Source: Nonomuraea glycinis
GTDB taxonomy: Bacteria; Actinomycetota; Actinomycetes; Streptosporangiales; Streptosporangiaceae
Reading direction: 5' to 3'
DNA length: 64,000 nt
Assembly: GCF_014646515.1 (NCBI RefSeq)
Contig: NZ_BMNK01000012.1
Location: 124,001-188,000, forward strand
Every line of letters begins with the position of its first letter. The first letter of the stretch is position 1. This document shows positions 51,297 to 59,484 of this stretch, piece after piece. Made by a program: the position numbers and the translations under genes. Under the pieces are notes generated by a model. That model was not told where the DNA came from. It was given only the letters and a program-made list of their open reading frames with translations, and did no database searches.

Positions 51297-51941
51297 ATGA
51301 CCGATCCTCGTAGCCGGCTCATCGGCGTGTTGTTGCTGACCTCGCTGGTAGCCATGATGACCGCCGCGGTCATCGTGGTGCCATCGGGATTGACCCTGAA
51401 TCCGGCCGACCCTGCCGCCACGCTCACCGCCGTTGCCGAGCGGACCGGCCTGCACTTGATCGAACTGGCCTTCGACGTCCTGGGCTGGCTGACCCTGACC
51501 GCCGCCGGCCTGGCCATGACCGCGCGCCCGGGTGGGCCGATGGCCGGTGGGCTGCTGGCTGCTGCCGGGCTTGCGGGTCTGCTTCATGACGCCGGGAACC
51601 TGGCACTCACCCAGTTGGCCGCCACTACCACCGCCGCCTCGGCCGCCCTGGCGGTCATGCTCACCGCCAAGTGGATGGTCAACCTGGCCGGCCTGCTGTG
51701 GGTCGCCGCCACCGTCGCGGCGGCGACCGGCAGCCCGATGTCCACCCGCCTCCGTGTCGCCGGCCTGGTCGCGGCCATCTCCGGGCTCGCCGCCGTGGTG
51801 CTCCCCTGGACGACCGGAACGGCCGGCCCGACGGCGGCGCTGGAACAGCTCGGGTACGTCCTCCACCTGCCGATCATGCTGTGGTACGGCGTTCTGGGCT
51901 GGCGGTCACTGCGAAGCGGGCGACTTAGACTGGGTCGGTGA
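51297..51941 (+). CDS. hypothetical six-helix membrane protein
   Basis: A 214-residue protein (ATG at 51297) with about six hydrophobic segments (LIGVLLLTSLVAMMTAAVIV, LIELAFDVLGWLTLTAAGLA, LPIMLWYGVLGWRSL). The pattern resembles uncharacterised DUF-type small integral membrane proteins and no transporter signature was found. It is divergent from MerR and its stop overlaps the TetR GTG by four bases, so it is in an operon with TetR. Confidence 0.75.
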   Translation: MTDPRSRLIGVLLLTSLVAMMTAAVIVVPSGLTLNPADPAATLTAVAERTGLHLIELAFDVLGWLTLTAAGLAMTARPGGPMAGGLLAAAGLAGLLHDAGNLALTQLAATTTAASAALAVMLTAKWMVNLAGLLWVAATVAAATGSPMSTRLRVAGLVAAISGLAAVVLPWTTGTAGPTAALEQLGYVLHLPIMLWYGVLGWRSLRSGRLRLGR

Positions 51942-52516
51942 CACCCAGAGCGGAGCAGGGGCAGGCGTTGCGCGCGGACGCCGCGCGTAACCGGGCCCGG
52001 GTGTTGCAGATCGCCCGCGAGCAGTTGGCCACGGGGGACGACTCGCTGATGTTCAACAGCATCGCGCGGCTGGCGGGAGTGGGCGTCGGGACCGTCTACC
52101 GGCACTTTCCCAACCGGCAGGCGCTGCTCGAAGCCCTGATGGCGGAGCGTTTTCAGCGGCTGGTCAGCGAGGCGCAGGCCGCGGCGGCCGACGAGGACGC
52201 CCTGGCGGGCCTGCACCGCCTGCTGCGTTATGCCCTCGGGCACGTGCTGGACGGCCCCGGGCTCACGGGGGTGCTCGAAGCCGCCAGCGACGCCGACGCC
52301 CGGACGTCGGCGATGAAGACCGATTTCGATCGGGCCATCACGGAGCTGCTCGACCGTGCCCGCCAGGCGGAGGCCATCCGGCCTGATCTCGAAGCCGACG
52401 ATGTCCGCCGGCTGCTCTGCGGCATCGAGCACGCGGTCCGCGTCGGCGAAGACCGGGCCAGGCACACCGAGCTCTATCTCGGCGTTCTGCTCGAAGGCCT
52501 GCGCCCGCCGCGTTGA
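51938..52516 (+). CDS. TetR-family repressor
   Basis: A 192-residue regulator. The helix-turn-helix reads NSIARLAGVGVGTVYRHFPN near residue 45, and the C-terminal ligand domain is helical. The GTG start overlaps the upstream membrane protein stop. Two matched palindromes upstream of the next gene (an SDR) are likely its operators. Confidence 0.9.
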   Translation: MTPRAEQGQALRADAARNRARVLQIAREQLATGDDSLMFNSIARLAGVGVGTVYRHFPNRQALLEALMAERFQRLVSEAQAAAADEDALAGLHRLLRYALGHVLDGPGLTGVLEAASDADARTSAMKTDFDRAITELLDRARQAEAIRPDLEADDVRRLLCGIEHAVRVGEDRARHTELYLGVLLEGLRPPR

Positions 52517-52600
52517 CGGCGGTCCCGTAAACCCGGAAAGTCGCCGCCGCGCGCCTCGAAACCGATCCAGGCCGTGCCGATAACCCATGCCCCGGTCAAC

Positions 52601-52622
52601 TAAGCGGATACTCATCCGCTTA
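52601..52622. promoter_or_regulatory. TetR operator 1 upstream of the SDR gene
   Basis: TAAGCGGAT and ATCCGCTTA are perfect 9-bp arms around ACTC. TATGCT directly at the right arm may be the -10 of the SDR promoter. A second site of the same design lies 42 bases downstream. Confidence 0.7.
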
Positions 52623-52642
52623 TGCTACGGTCTGATTCAGAA

Positions 52643-52660
52643 ACCGGATACCCATCCGGT
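52643..52660. promoter_or_regulatory. TetR operator 2 upstream of the SDR gene
   Basis: ACCGGATACCCATCCGGT is a perfect 7-4-7 inverted repeat, sharing the CGGATAC(T/C)CATCCG core with operator 1. It lies 18 bases before the SDR ATG. Confidence 0.7.
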
Positions 52661-52678
52661 ACGAGGAAGGACAGAGCC

Positions 52679-53572
52679 ATGAGCGGACGAGCTGTGGTGA
52701 CGGCGGGGACCGGGGGAATCGGTCTGGAGACCGCGATGGGGCTGGCGGCGAGCGGTTACGCGGTGACCGTGGTGGGCCGTAACGCCGAGCGTGGCGCCCG
52801 CGCGGTCGAGCGGATCGACGCGGTGGGGACCGGTCCGGGGGCGCGATTCGTCCAGGCCGACCTCGCCTCGCTCAGTGCCGTACGAGCCCTCGCCGCCCAG
52901 CTCGCCGAGGAGGGGCCGCTGCAGATCCTGGTGAACAACGTCGGGGCGATGTTCACCGACCGGCAACGCACGGTGGACGACATCGAGGCGACCTTCGCCG
53001 TCAACCACCTCTCCCCGTACCTGCTGACCGAGCTGCTGCTGGACCAGCTCCGGGCGGGAGCGCCGAGCCGGATCGTCAACGTCACCTCAGGCGCGATCCG
53101 GGCCGCCAAGCGCATCTTCCAGGCCGTCGAGCCGCCGGGCGGCTACTACGGCTTCCACTGGTACGGCCGGGCCAAGCTCGCCAACCTGGCCTACACCCTG
53201 GACCTGGCCGAGCGGCTGCGGGACAGCGGCGTCTCGGTCTTCGCGGCCGACCCCGGCGGCGCTGACACCGACATGACCGACGGCAGCATGCGATCACCCG
53301 CCATCGTGTCACCCCCACTGCGGCTGCTCTGGCCCCTGGTCTGGCGGATCTTCGAACGCGCCACCTCCGGCTCCGCCGCCGTGGCCGCCCGTCCATCCCT
53401 CCGCGCCGCGACCGACGCCTCGCTCAACGGCCGAACCGGCCTGGTCATCGGCGCCAGAACCCACCCCGTAACCCCCTTCCGCTCCGCCACCGACCCCCGG
53501 ACCGCCGAAGCCGTCCTCAACCTCAGCCGCAAACTGGCCCCCCTCACCCCACCCGACAAGGTGACCGTATGA
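52679..53572 (+). CDS. short-chain dehydrogenase/reductase
   Basis: A 297-residue NAD(P)-dependent oxidoreductase. The cofactor motif TAGTGGIGLETAMGLA is at the N-terminus, followed by NNVGAMF and the catalytic YxxxK in WYGRAKLANLAYTLD. The length and C-terminal part resemble the retinol dehydrogenase/WW-oxidoreductase-like group. The ATG at 52679 has GAGGAAGGAC upstream. Two tandem TetR-type operators precede it, so it is probably induced by a TetR ligand. Confidence 0.9.
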   Translation: MSGRAVVTAGTGGIGLETAMGLAASGYAVTVVGRNAERGARAVERIDAVGTGPGARFVQADLASLSAVRALAAQLAEEGPLQILVNNVGAMFTDRQRTVDDIEATFAVNHLSPYLLTELLLDQLRAGAPSRIVNVTSGAIRAAKRIFQAVEPPGGYYGFHWYGRAKLANLAYTLDLAERLRDSGVSVFAADPGGADTDMTDGSMRSPAIVSPPLRLLWPLVWRIFERATSGSAAVAARPSLRAATDASLNGRTGLVIGARTHPVTPFRSATDPRTAEAVLNLSRKLAPLTPPDKVTV

Positions 53573-53716
53573 CCGATCGGCTCTTCGCTATTGTCGAATA
53601 TGCATGATCGGACCGTATCTTCGGCGGAATATCGGCCTGTTTTCCCGGGGCGTGAATATCTTCAGTTAAGGCGATCAAAGGCCGCGTGGTCAGAGAAATC
53701 TGGCTACGGTGAAACC

Positions 53717-53989
53717 ATGTTCTTCGAGCCCCCGTCAGAGCAGGAAGAACTCACTCGCTCACCCAGGCCCGGACTGCCTGCCTGGTACGCTCCGCCGTCG
53801 GACGAGATGGGCGGGGTGGTGGTCAGCGGTCTGGCGCTGGCCCGTACTCCGAATATCGCCGTCACCTTGCCGACGATCCAGGCGTTCGAAATCGGCTGCC
53901 TGATGAACGTGGACATCGTCATGAGGCCGCACACACTGTCCGCCGATGACTTCCAAGGCCGTTCACTGAGTTTCAAGGATTCTCAGTGA
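53717..53989 (+). pseudogene. 5' part of a hypothetical gene split by a tnpB element
   Basis: A frame from ATG 53717 reads PPSDEMGGVVVSGLALARTP then NIAVTLPTIQAFEIGCLMNV. This resembles the N-terminal half of a common actinobacterial hypothetical protein of about 180-200 residues. It stops after about 90 residues, where the IS200/IS605-type element begins. The likely 3' part is found past the element at 55437-55714, so the gene was disrupted by insertion. Confidence 0.65.
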
Positions 53990-55348
53990 TTCGCCCGGTG
54001 TGGGCGAAGGTCCTCGTCTGATCCGGACAGTGGGTGCCCGGTGCGGGGTTGACGTTTCACGGCCACCTGCCCCGCCAGGCGGGGTCTTACGGTCGGCTCC
54101 ACGTCCGTTTCGGGTCTCCGGGCCACTCCCGGCGACCGTACGCTCCACCAGCGAGGCGAGATTGAGCGCTGCGTTCTCGTCGCGGTCCATCGACAGGCCG
54201 CACCCCTCACAGACATAGGTGCGCACCCGCAGCGGCAGTTTGGCTTTCACCGCACCGCAGGATGAACACGTATTGGAGGAGGGGAACCAGCGGCTCGCCA
54301 CCAGCAGCCGGCCGCCGTGCCAGGCGGTCTTGTAGGCGAGCTGGCGGCGGATCTCCCCGAACCCGGCATCGGAGACGGCGCGGGCCAGCCGCCGGTTGCG
54401 GATCATCCCGGCCACGTGCAGGTCCTCGACCACGATGGTGCCGTACGTCCGGGCCAGGCTCGTAGTCAGTTTGTGGATGCCGTCGCGGCGCAGCGCCGCC
54501 ACCCGATGCTCCGCCCGGTTGCGGGCCGCGTTCGCCCGCTGCCACCGCTGCGACGGCCGCTGGCCGGTGCGCCGGTCCGGGCCGTGTTTGCGAGAGACCG
54601 CTCGCGACAGACGGCGCAGCTTACGCATAGCGTTATTGAGATGCCTGGGGTTGGGGACCGGCGGGCGTCCGTCGGAGAAGACCGCCAGGGTCTTGATGCC
54701 GAGGTCCACCCCGAGCACCGCGTCCGGCCGCGTAGGTGCGGCCGGAGGTCGTTCAGTGTGCACGGTGAAGCTGACGTGCCAGCGGCCCTCCTGCCAGCGC
54801 ACCGTCGCCGACGCGATCCGCGCCCCGCCTTCGGTGAGCAGGCCGGCGAGTTTGGTGATCGGCTCGTGCGTTTTGATCCGGCCCAGCATCGGCAGGATCA
54901 CGTGGGTGTGGCCGTCCAGCCGGATCGTGCCGGTGGTGAAGTGCACGGACCGGGCCGCACGGCGTTTGGTCTTGAACCGGGGGAAGCCCATCTTCGGACC
55001 CTTGCGCTTACCGCTGTTGGAGTCGCGCCAGTTGGACAGGGCGTCGGCCAGGCGGGTCAGCCCGCAGGCGTAGGCTTCTTTGGAGTTGCCCGCCCACCAC
55101 GGCGCCACCTCGTCCTTGACCTGGTTCCAGCGCTTGCGCAGGCTGTACATCGACCACGACAGGGCCGGGGTGAGCCGATCCTCGGGGATGCCGTAGGAGC
55201 GCTCGGCCTCCCGCTGCGCCAGATTCGCCCTCACCTGCGCCAGGCCCCAGTTGAACGCCACCCGCACCGCCCCGCAATGCGACGCCAGCACAGCACCCTG
55301 ACGCGCGGTCGGGTCCAGCGCGAAACGGTAGGCCTGCACGACACGCAC
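53963..55348 (-). CDS. tnpB: TnpB (IS200/IS605 family, RNA-guided nuclease type)
   Basis: A 461-residue TnpB protein from the GTG at 55348 with GGAGGGGG upstream. The RuvC-like catalytic acids are present: Asp215 in VLGVDLGIKTLAVF, Glu308 in YGTIVVEDLHVAG, and Asp388/390 in MDRDENAALN. The zinc finger is SNTCSSCGAVKAK and VCEGCG. The active site therefore looks intact. TnpB proteins use a guide RNA (omega RNA) from the element's right end to cut DNA. The last ~50 residues (after LASLVERTVAGSG) are an unusual extension that probably reads out of the element into host DNA. No tnpA transposase is adjacent. Confidence 0.9.
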   Translation of the reverse strand: MRVVQAYRFALDPTARQGAVLASHCGAVRVAFNWGLAQVRANLAQREAERSYGIPEDRLTPALSWSMYSLRKRWNQVKDEVAPWWAGNSKEAYACGLTRLADALSNWRDSNSGKRKGPKMGFPRFKTKRRAARSVHFTTGTIRLDGHTHVILPMLGRIKTHEPITKLAGLLTEGGARIASATVRWQEGRWHVSFTVHTERPPAAPTRPDAVLGVDLGIKTLAVFSDGRPPVPNPRHLNNAMRKLRRLSRAVSRKHGPDRRTGQRPSQRWQRANAARNRAEHRVAALRRDGIHKLTTSLARTYGTIVVEDLHVAGMIRNRRLARAVSDAGFGEIRRQLAYKTAWHGGRLLVASRWFPSSNTCSSCGAVKAKLPLRVRTYVCEGCGLSMDRDENAALNLASLVERTVAGSGPETRNGRGADRKTPPGGAGGRETSTPHRAPTVRIRRGPSPTPGESLRILETQ

Positions 55349-55420
55349 GACGATCCCCCTCCCCCCGTATTCGAGAGTGTGTGCGAACGACTCTACCAGC
55401 ATGACCGTACACTGGGTAAG
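53970..55420 (-). mobile_element. IS200/IS605-type tnpB-only element (approximate ends)
   Basis: The element contains tnpB and the right-end hairpin at 53990-54008, with a left-end region upstream of the tnpB start (55349-55420) where CCAG/CTGG sequences could form a weak stem beside a TTAC on the minus strand (a target-like tetranucleotide). It has no terminal inverted repeats, as expected for this family. Exact ends could not be fixed. It splits a hypothetical gene. Confidence 0.65.
53990..54008 (-). other. hairpin near the right end of the tnpB element
   Basis: TTCGCCC and GGGCGAA form a perfect 7-bp stem around GGTGT at the 3' end of the tnpB frame. This is the position of the right-end structure and omega RNA 3' end in IS200/IS605 elements. 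A second repeat, TCACTGAG/CTCAGTGA, spans 53963-53989. Confidence 0.6.
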
Positions 55421-55436
55421 GCTTTGCACGCGCATC

Positions 55437-55714
55437 GTGACGATTGCGGGATGGAGCAGGCAGCGCGGGGCAGGCGCGGCGCCAAGCCGCAGGCCCCTCC
55501 AGCGCTTCGTCATGCCGTCCACCAGCGCACAGACCACCGAGCCGACCCCGGGTCTGTGGATCTGGCCCTTGCCGCCCCGGAGCCCTTCGAGCTCGGCGTG
55601 GAATGGCCCGCCGGCGGGATCGAGCTGAGCATCGTCGACCTGGAGGGCGAGGCCATCAGGTCTGCCGTCCAGCGGTCGGTCCCGTACTGGCCGGATTCCC
55701 CGCAGAGCGAGTAA
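55437..55714 (+). pseudogene. 3' part of the split hypothetical gene, frameshifted
   Basis: In one frame PTPGLWIWPLPP is read, and in another EPFELGVEWPAGGIELSIVD followed by LEGEAIRSAVQR and a stop at 55714. In the intact family these stretches are continuous (WPLPP...xFVCEWPAAGIxL), so at least one single-base indel separates them. Together with the 5' part at 53717-53989, the gene is inactivated by insertion and decay. Confidence 0.6.
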
Positions 55715-55780
55715 CGCCTGGCCGGCGCGCTGTGTCTCATTCGGAGAGTCCTGTCCTGCGGTATTCGCGCTCCGACCGGC

Positions 55781-56770
55781 TCAGTAGGTGATGACGACCT
55801 TTCCTGAGGAATGGCCCTCTTCCTGGTATCTGATGGCTTCCGGGATCTCCTTGAAGGGGTAGGTCCGGTCGATGACCGGGGTGACCTTGCCGTCCTCGAT
55901 GAGCTCGGTCAGCAGGGCCAGGTTCTGCTTGTTCTCGGTGCAGCTGACCACGTCGGCGATGGTCATCGTCTGCGACACGAACGGCGACAGCACGACCGCC
56001 GCCATCATGTGACCGACGGGCTGGACCCATCGCCCGCCTTTCCCGCCGATGAGGACATAGGCGCCCTCACGTGTCAGCACCTGCCGGCAGGCGAGGGCCG
56101 AGTGGCTTCCGGCGATGTCCAGCATGATGTCGTAGCGCTGTCCGAGCTGGGTGAAGTCCTGCTTGGTGTAGTCGACGACCTCGTCCGCGCCGATCGATCG
56201 GACCAGGTCCACGTTGCGGCTGCCGCAGACGCCGGTGACCGTCGCGCCGAACGCCTTGGCGAGTTGTACGGCGAACGTGCCCACCCCTCCCGAAGCGCCG
56301 TCGACGAGCACCGTCTGGCCCGGCTGAATCCTTCCCTTGTCGCGCAGTGCGATCAGGGCGGTGTTGGCCGCCAGCGGCACGGCCGCCGCCTGCTCGAACG
56401 TCAGGTTGGCCGGCTTCGGCGCCAGCTCGGACTCCTTGACGCAGGCGTACTCGCCGAAGCCGTCGCGCTTGGACATCGCGTACACCTCGTCGCCGGGGCG
56501 GAACTCGGTCACGTCCTCGCCGACCTCCTCGACCTGCCCCGCCAGGTCGGCGCCCAGGACGCCGAACTTCGGCCCGCGCAGCCCGGGGCCGCCGCCGCCC
56601 ATCAGTCGCGCGACGTACGGCTGTCCTCTCATGTAGTGCCAGTCGTACGGCTGGACGGAGGTGGCACGTACCCGGACCAGCACCTCGTCGCGGGCGGGGA
56701 CCGGCCGGTCGAGGTCGGTGAGCTCCAGTACGTCGGGTGAGCCGTACGAGCGCAGGACGAACGCCTTCAT
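55781..56770 (-). CDS. NAD(P)-dependent MDR-family quinone oxidoreductase-like enzyme
   Basis: A 329-residue medium-chain dehydrogenase/reductase. The protein starts MKAFVLRSYGSPDVLELTDL and has the cofactor motif VLVDGASGGVGTFAVQLAKA. It lacks the zinc-binding cysteines of alcohol dehydrogenases, so it is the quinone oxidoreductase/zeta-crystallin type. The ATG at 56770 has GAGGAGC upstream. The longer frame upstream is not supported. The substrate is unknown. Confidence 0.9.
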   Translation of the reverse strand: MKAFVLRSYGSPDVLELTDLDRPVPARDEVLVRVRATSVQPYDWHYMRGQPYVARLMGGGGPGLRGPKFGVLGADLAGQVEEVGEDVTEFRPGDEVYAMSKRDGFGEYACVKESELAPKPANLTFEQAAAVPLAANTALIALRDKGRIQPGQTVLVDGASGGVGTFAVQLAKAFGATVTGVCGSRNVDLVRSIGADEVVDYTKQDFTQLGQRYDIMLDIAGSHSALACRQVLTREGAYVLIGGKGGRWVQPVGHMMAAVVLSPFVSQTMTIADVVSCTENKQNLALLTELIEDGKVTPVIDRTYPFKEIPEAIRYQEEGHSSGKVVITY

Positions 56771-56932
56771 GGCATGCTCCTCAAAGCGAGACGGGAACCA
56801 TGCGATGAGCGTAAAAGTCCTGAATAAGGAGGTCATCGGCCGAAAGTACGCCTGATTGGCGGACGATCGGCCGGCTCAAGTCGGGCCGTTGCGCTGATGA
56901 TTCGCCATCGACTCAGCCTTCACGATCGGGGC

Positions 56933-57568
56933 ATGACAGACAAGATTGCGGCGGCTCGCCCCCGGGCGCAGTGGCCGGTGCCCGCCGCGCTGATCGCGCT
57001 CAGCCTCGTGCCCGTGCTCGCCGGTGGCATCCGCATGGCCGAGCTGACCGGCGGCGCGGAGATCACGCCGGACAACGCGCGGTTCTTCGCCTCGCCGGTG
57101 CCGGTGGTGCTGCACATCATCACCGTGACCCTCTACAGCGTGCTGGGGGCGTTCCAGTTCGTGCCCCGGCTGCGCCGGAGGCGGAGCTGGCATCGCGTCG
57201 CCGGGCGGGTGCTGGCTCCCTGCGGGCTGGTCGCGGCGCTCAGCGGGCTGTGGATGAGCTTCTTCTACGCCCTCCCGGAGAGTGACGGCGCGCTCGTGGC
57301 GGCCTTCCGGCTCGTGTTCGGCACGGCCATGGTGGTCGCCATCGTCCTCGGCCTGGCCGCGATCCGGCGGCGGGACTTCGCCCGGCACCGCGCCTGGATG
57401 ATCCGTGGCTACGCGATCGGCCTGGGCGCGGGCACCCAGGCGCTGACCCACGCGCCCTATTTCGCGCTCGTCGGCACCCCCGACGAGTTCGCCAAGGGGC
57501 TGCTCATGGGCGCCGGCTGGGTGATCAACGTCGTCGTGGCCGAATGGATCATTCGGCGGAGTTCTTGA
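56933..57568 (+). CDS. DUF2306 membrane protein
   Basis: A 211-residue protein with about six hydrophobic segments (PVPAALIALSLVPVLAGGIR, VVLHIITVTLYSVLGAFQFV, LVFGTAMVVAIVLGLAAI) and two histidines in RRSWHRVAGRVLAP and DFARHRAWMIRGYAIGLGAG, the layout of DUF2306. Members are cytochrome b561-like in appearance but have no proven role. The ATG at 56933 is chosen over 56897. It overlaps the response regulator gene by 20 bases at the 3' end. Confidence 0.82.
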   Translation: MTDKIAAARPRAQWPVPAALIALSLVPVLAGGIRMAELTGGAEITPDNARFFASPVPVVLHIITVTLYSVLGAFQFVPRLRRRRSWHRVAGRVLAPCGLVAALSGLWMSFFYALPESDGALVAAFRLVFGTAMVVAIVLGLAAIRRRDFARHRAWMIRGYAIGLGAGTQALTHAPYFALVGTPDEFAKGLLMGAGWVINVVVAEWIIRRSS

Positions 57569-58214
57569 CCCGGTTGGTCTCGTACGCCCACATGGCGATC
57601 TCGACGCGGTTGCGGGCGCCGAGCTTGGCCATCAGGCTGGCGATGTGGGTTTTGACCGTGCTGAGCGAGATGTGCAGGTCGCCGGCGATCTCGCCGTTGG
57701 TCCGCCCGCGCGCCACGGTCACCAGGATCTGCTCCTCCCGGTCGGTGAGCGCCTCGATGGGCCGCACCGGCGGTGCTGCCGGGCCGGTACGGGCGAAGGC
57801 CCCGAGCAGGCGGGCGGTGATGCTCGGGGCGATGAGCGCGTCGCCGTTGGCGGCGGCGTGGATCGCCTCGGACAGTTGCCGGGCGCCGGCGTTCTTGAGC
57901 AGGAAGCCCCGGGCACCGGCCCGCAGCGCGGCGTAGACGTACTCGTCGAGGTCGAACGTGGTGATGACGACGACGGCGAGCGGGTCGGCGACGTCCGGCC
58001 CGGCGAGGGAACGGGTGGCCGCGATCCCGTCGAGGCCGGGCATCCGGATGTCGAACAGGCACACGTCCGGGCGCAGCCGCCGCGCCAGCTCCACGGCCCG
58101 CCGCCCGTCGGCGGCCTCGCCGATGACCTCGATGTCCGGCTGGGCGTCCAGGATCATCACCAGTCCGGTGCGGACGATCTCCTGGTCGTCGGCGACGAGC
58201 ACCCGGACGCTCAT
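57549..58214 (-). CDS. NarL/LuxR-type response regulator
   Basis: A 221-residue regulator with receiver Asp55 (VCLFDIRMPG), acidic pair at 9-10 and a C-terminal LuxR helix-turn-helix (LTDREEQILVTVARGRTNGE, then ISLSTVKTHIASLMAKLGAR). It overlaps its kinase gene by four bases, so the kinase is translated first and the pair acts together. Confidence 0.94.
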   Translation of the reverse strand: MSVRVLVADDQEIVRTGLVMILDAQPDIEVIGEAADGRRAVELARRLRPDVCLFDIRMPGLDGIAATRSLAGPDVADPLAVVVITTFDLDEYVYAALRAGARGFLLKNAGARQLSEAIHAAANGDALIAPSITARLLGAFARTGPAAPPVRPIEALTDREEQILVTVARGRTNGEIAGDLHISLSTVKTHIASLMAKLGARNRVEIAMWAYETNRVKNSAE

Positions 58215-59344
58215 GTCGCCGCTCCCGCGCGGGGCAGCACGGCGGTCACGGTCCAGCCGCGATTGGGGCCGGGACCGGCCGTACAGGTGCCGCCGAGCAG
58301 GTCGGCGCGTTCCATCATGCCGATGAGGCCGTAGCCGGGCGGCCGGCGTACGAGACTGCTCTCGCCGTCGTCGCTCACCCGCAGATGCACCGAGGTGTCG
58401 TCGGCGGCGACGCGGACCTCGATGCGGGTGGCGTGCCGCGCGTGCCGCCGGGCGTTGGTGATCGACTCCTGGGCGAGGCGGTAGAGCGCGGACCCGACCG
58501 ACGGGGGCAGGTCGTGGAGATCGCCGGAGATCTCCACATGGACGTCGGGGCCGGACGCGCTGTGGCTCGAGAGCTGTTCGAGATCGGCGATGCCGCGGCC
58601 GGGCTCCAGGTCGGCCGGCTGGTCCTGGCGCAGGACGCGGACCATGGCGCGCATCTCGTCCAGCGCGCGCGCCGCCTCGGCCTCGATCACGTGCAGCGCG
58701 TCGGCCGCGGCGTCCGGCCGCGCGGCCGAGGTCGCCAGGCCCGCCTGGGCCCGGATCGCCATGGCCGAGATGTGGTGGGCGACGGTGTCGTGCAGGTCGC
58801 GTGCCAGTTGCTCGCGTTCGAGCAGCTTGACCTGGTCGAGCTCGCGCAGCCGCGCCCTGGCCCGGAACCGCAGCGCCACCCCCAGCGCGATGGCCGCGGA
58901 CATGACGGCGAACGCGGCGATCACGCCGGAGACGGCGAGCCGCCCGAGGAGGATCGAGAGGGACACCGAGCCGAGCATGATCGATAACCCGATCACGGCC
59001 GACCGCCCGGACCCCCATCGGAACAGCGCATACACCAAGATCAACATGTACGCCATCGTGTACATCTCGGCGGCGGCACCGCCGGTGAGCAGCGGGGCCA
59101 GGCCCGTGGCGGCGAAGATGATCACGATCATCAGCAGCGGCCTGGTGCGCCGCCACAGCACCGTGGGCACCAGCCCGATGGTGAGCGTCACCGCGACCGC
59201 CCGCCACGGCAGATCCGGCCGCACAACCGCTTCGAGCACCGCGACCGCCACGAGCACGCCGGCGAGCACCCAGTCGCGCCACACCCGCGCGGGCGGGTCG
59301 GGGGGACGGGGCTCGTTCCACACGGAGCGGATGAGCCTGCGCAC
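58211..59344 (-). CDS. NarL-partner sensor kinase (HisKA_3)
   Basis: A 377-residue kinase with about five membrane segments in the first 165 residues (WVLAGVLVAVAVLEAVVRPD, MYTMAYMLILVYALF), then the HisKA_3 phospho-acceptor site REQLARDLHDTVAHHISAM and an ATPase domain with DDGESSLVRRPPGYGLIGMM. There is no large sensor domain, so it probably senses through its membrane part. It is the first gene of the two-gene operon. Confidence 0.92.
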   Translation of the reverse strand: MRRLIRSVWNEPRPPDPPARVWRDWVLAGVLVAVAVLEAVVRPDLPWRAVAVTLTIGLVPTVLWRRTRPLLMIVIIFAATGLAPLLTGGAAAEMYTMAYMLILVYALFRWGSGRSAVIGLSIMLGSVSLSILLGRLAVSGVIAAFAVMSAAIALGVALRFRARARLRELDQVKLLEREQLARDLHDTVAHHISAMAIRAQAGLATSAARPDAAADALHVIEAEAARALDEMRAMVRVLRQDQPADLEPGRGIADLEQLSSHSASGPDVHVEISGDLHDLPPSVGSALYRLAQESITNARRHARHATRIEVRVAADDTSVHLRVSDDGESSLVRRPPGYGLIGMMERADLLGGTCTAGPGPNRGWTVTAVLPRAGAAT

Positions 59345-59355
59345 CCCCTCATCGT

Positions 59356-59475
59356 ACGAGAGCCCGCCCGCCCCTCGAAGCCCCGGAGGCGAGACGTCAC
59401 GACGACTTACGAGAGCCCGCCCGTACTTCGAAGCCCCGGAGGCGAGGCGTCAAGATGGCTTGTGAGAGCTCGCCG
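59356..59475. repeat. 53-bp tandem repeat, two and a quarter copies
   Basis: Two 53-bp units (59356-59408, 59409-59461) share about 85% identity and start ACGAGAGCCCGCCCG, with CGAAGCCCCGGAGGCGAG in the middle. A third partial unit starts with GTGAGAGCTCGCCG. It lies between the kinase start and the end of a TetR gene, in noncoding DNA. Confidence 0.85.
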
Positions 59476-59484
59476 CGCGGGGTG

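Noticed and set aside
56805..56855. 16-codon frame MSVKVLNKEVIGRKYA upstream of DUF2306
   Set aside because: It overlaps the upstream region of the opposing MDR gene, is very short and has no terminator or conservation evidence.
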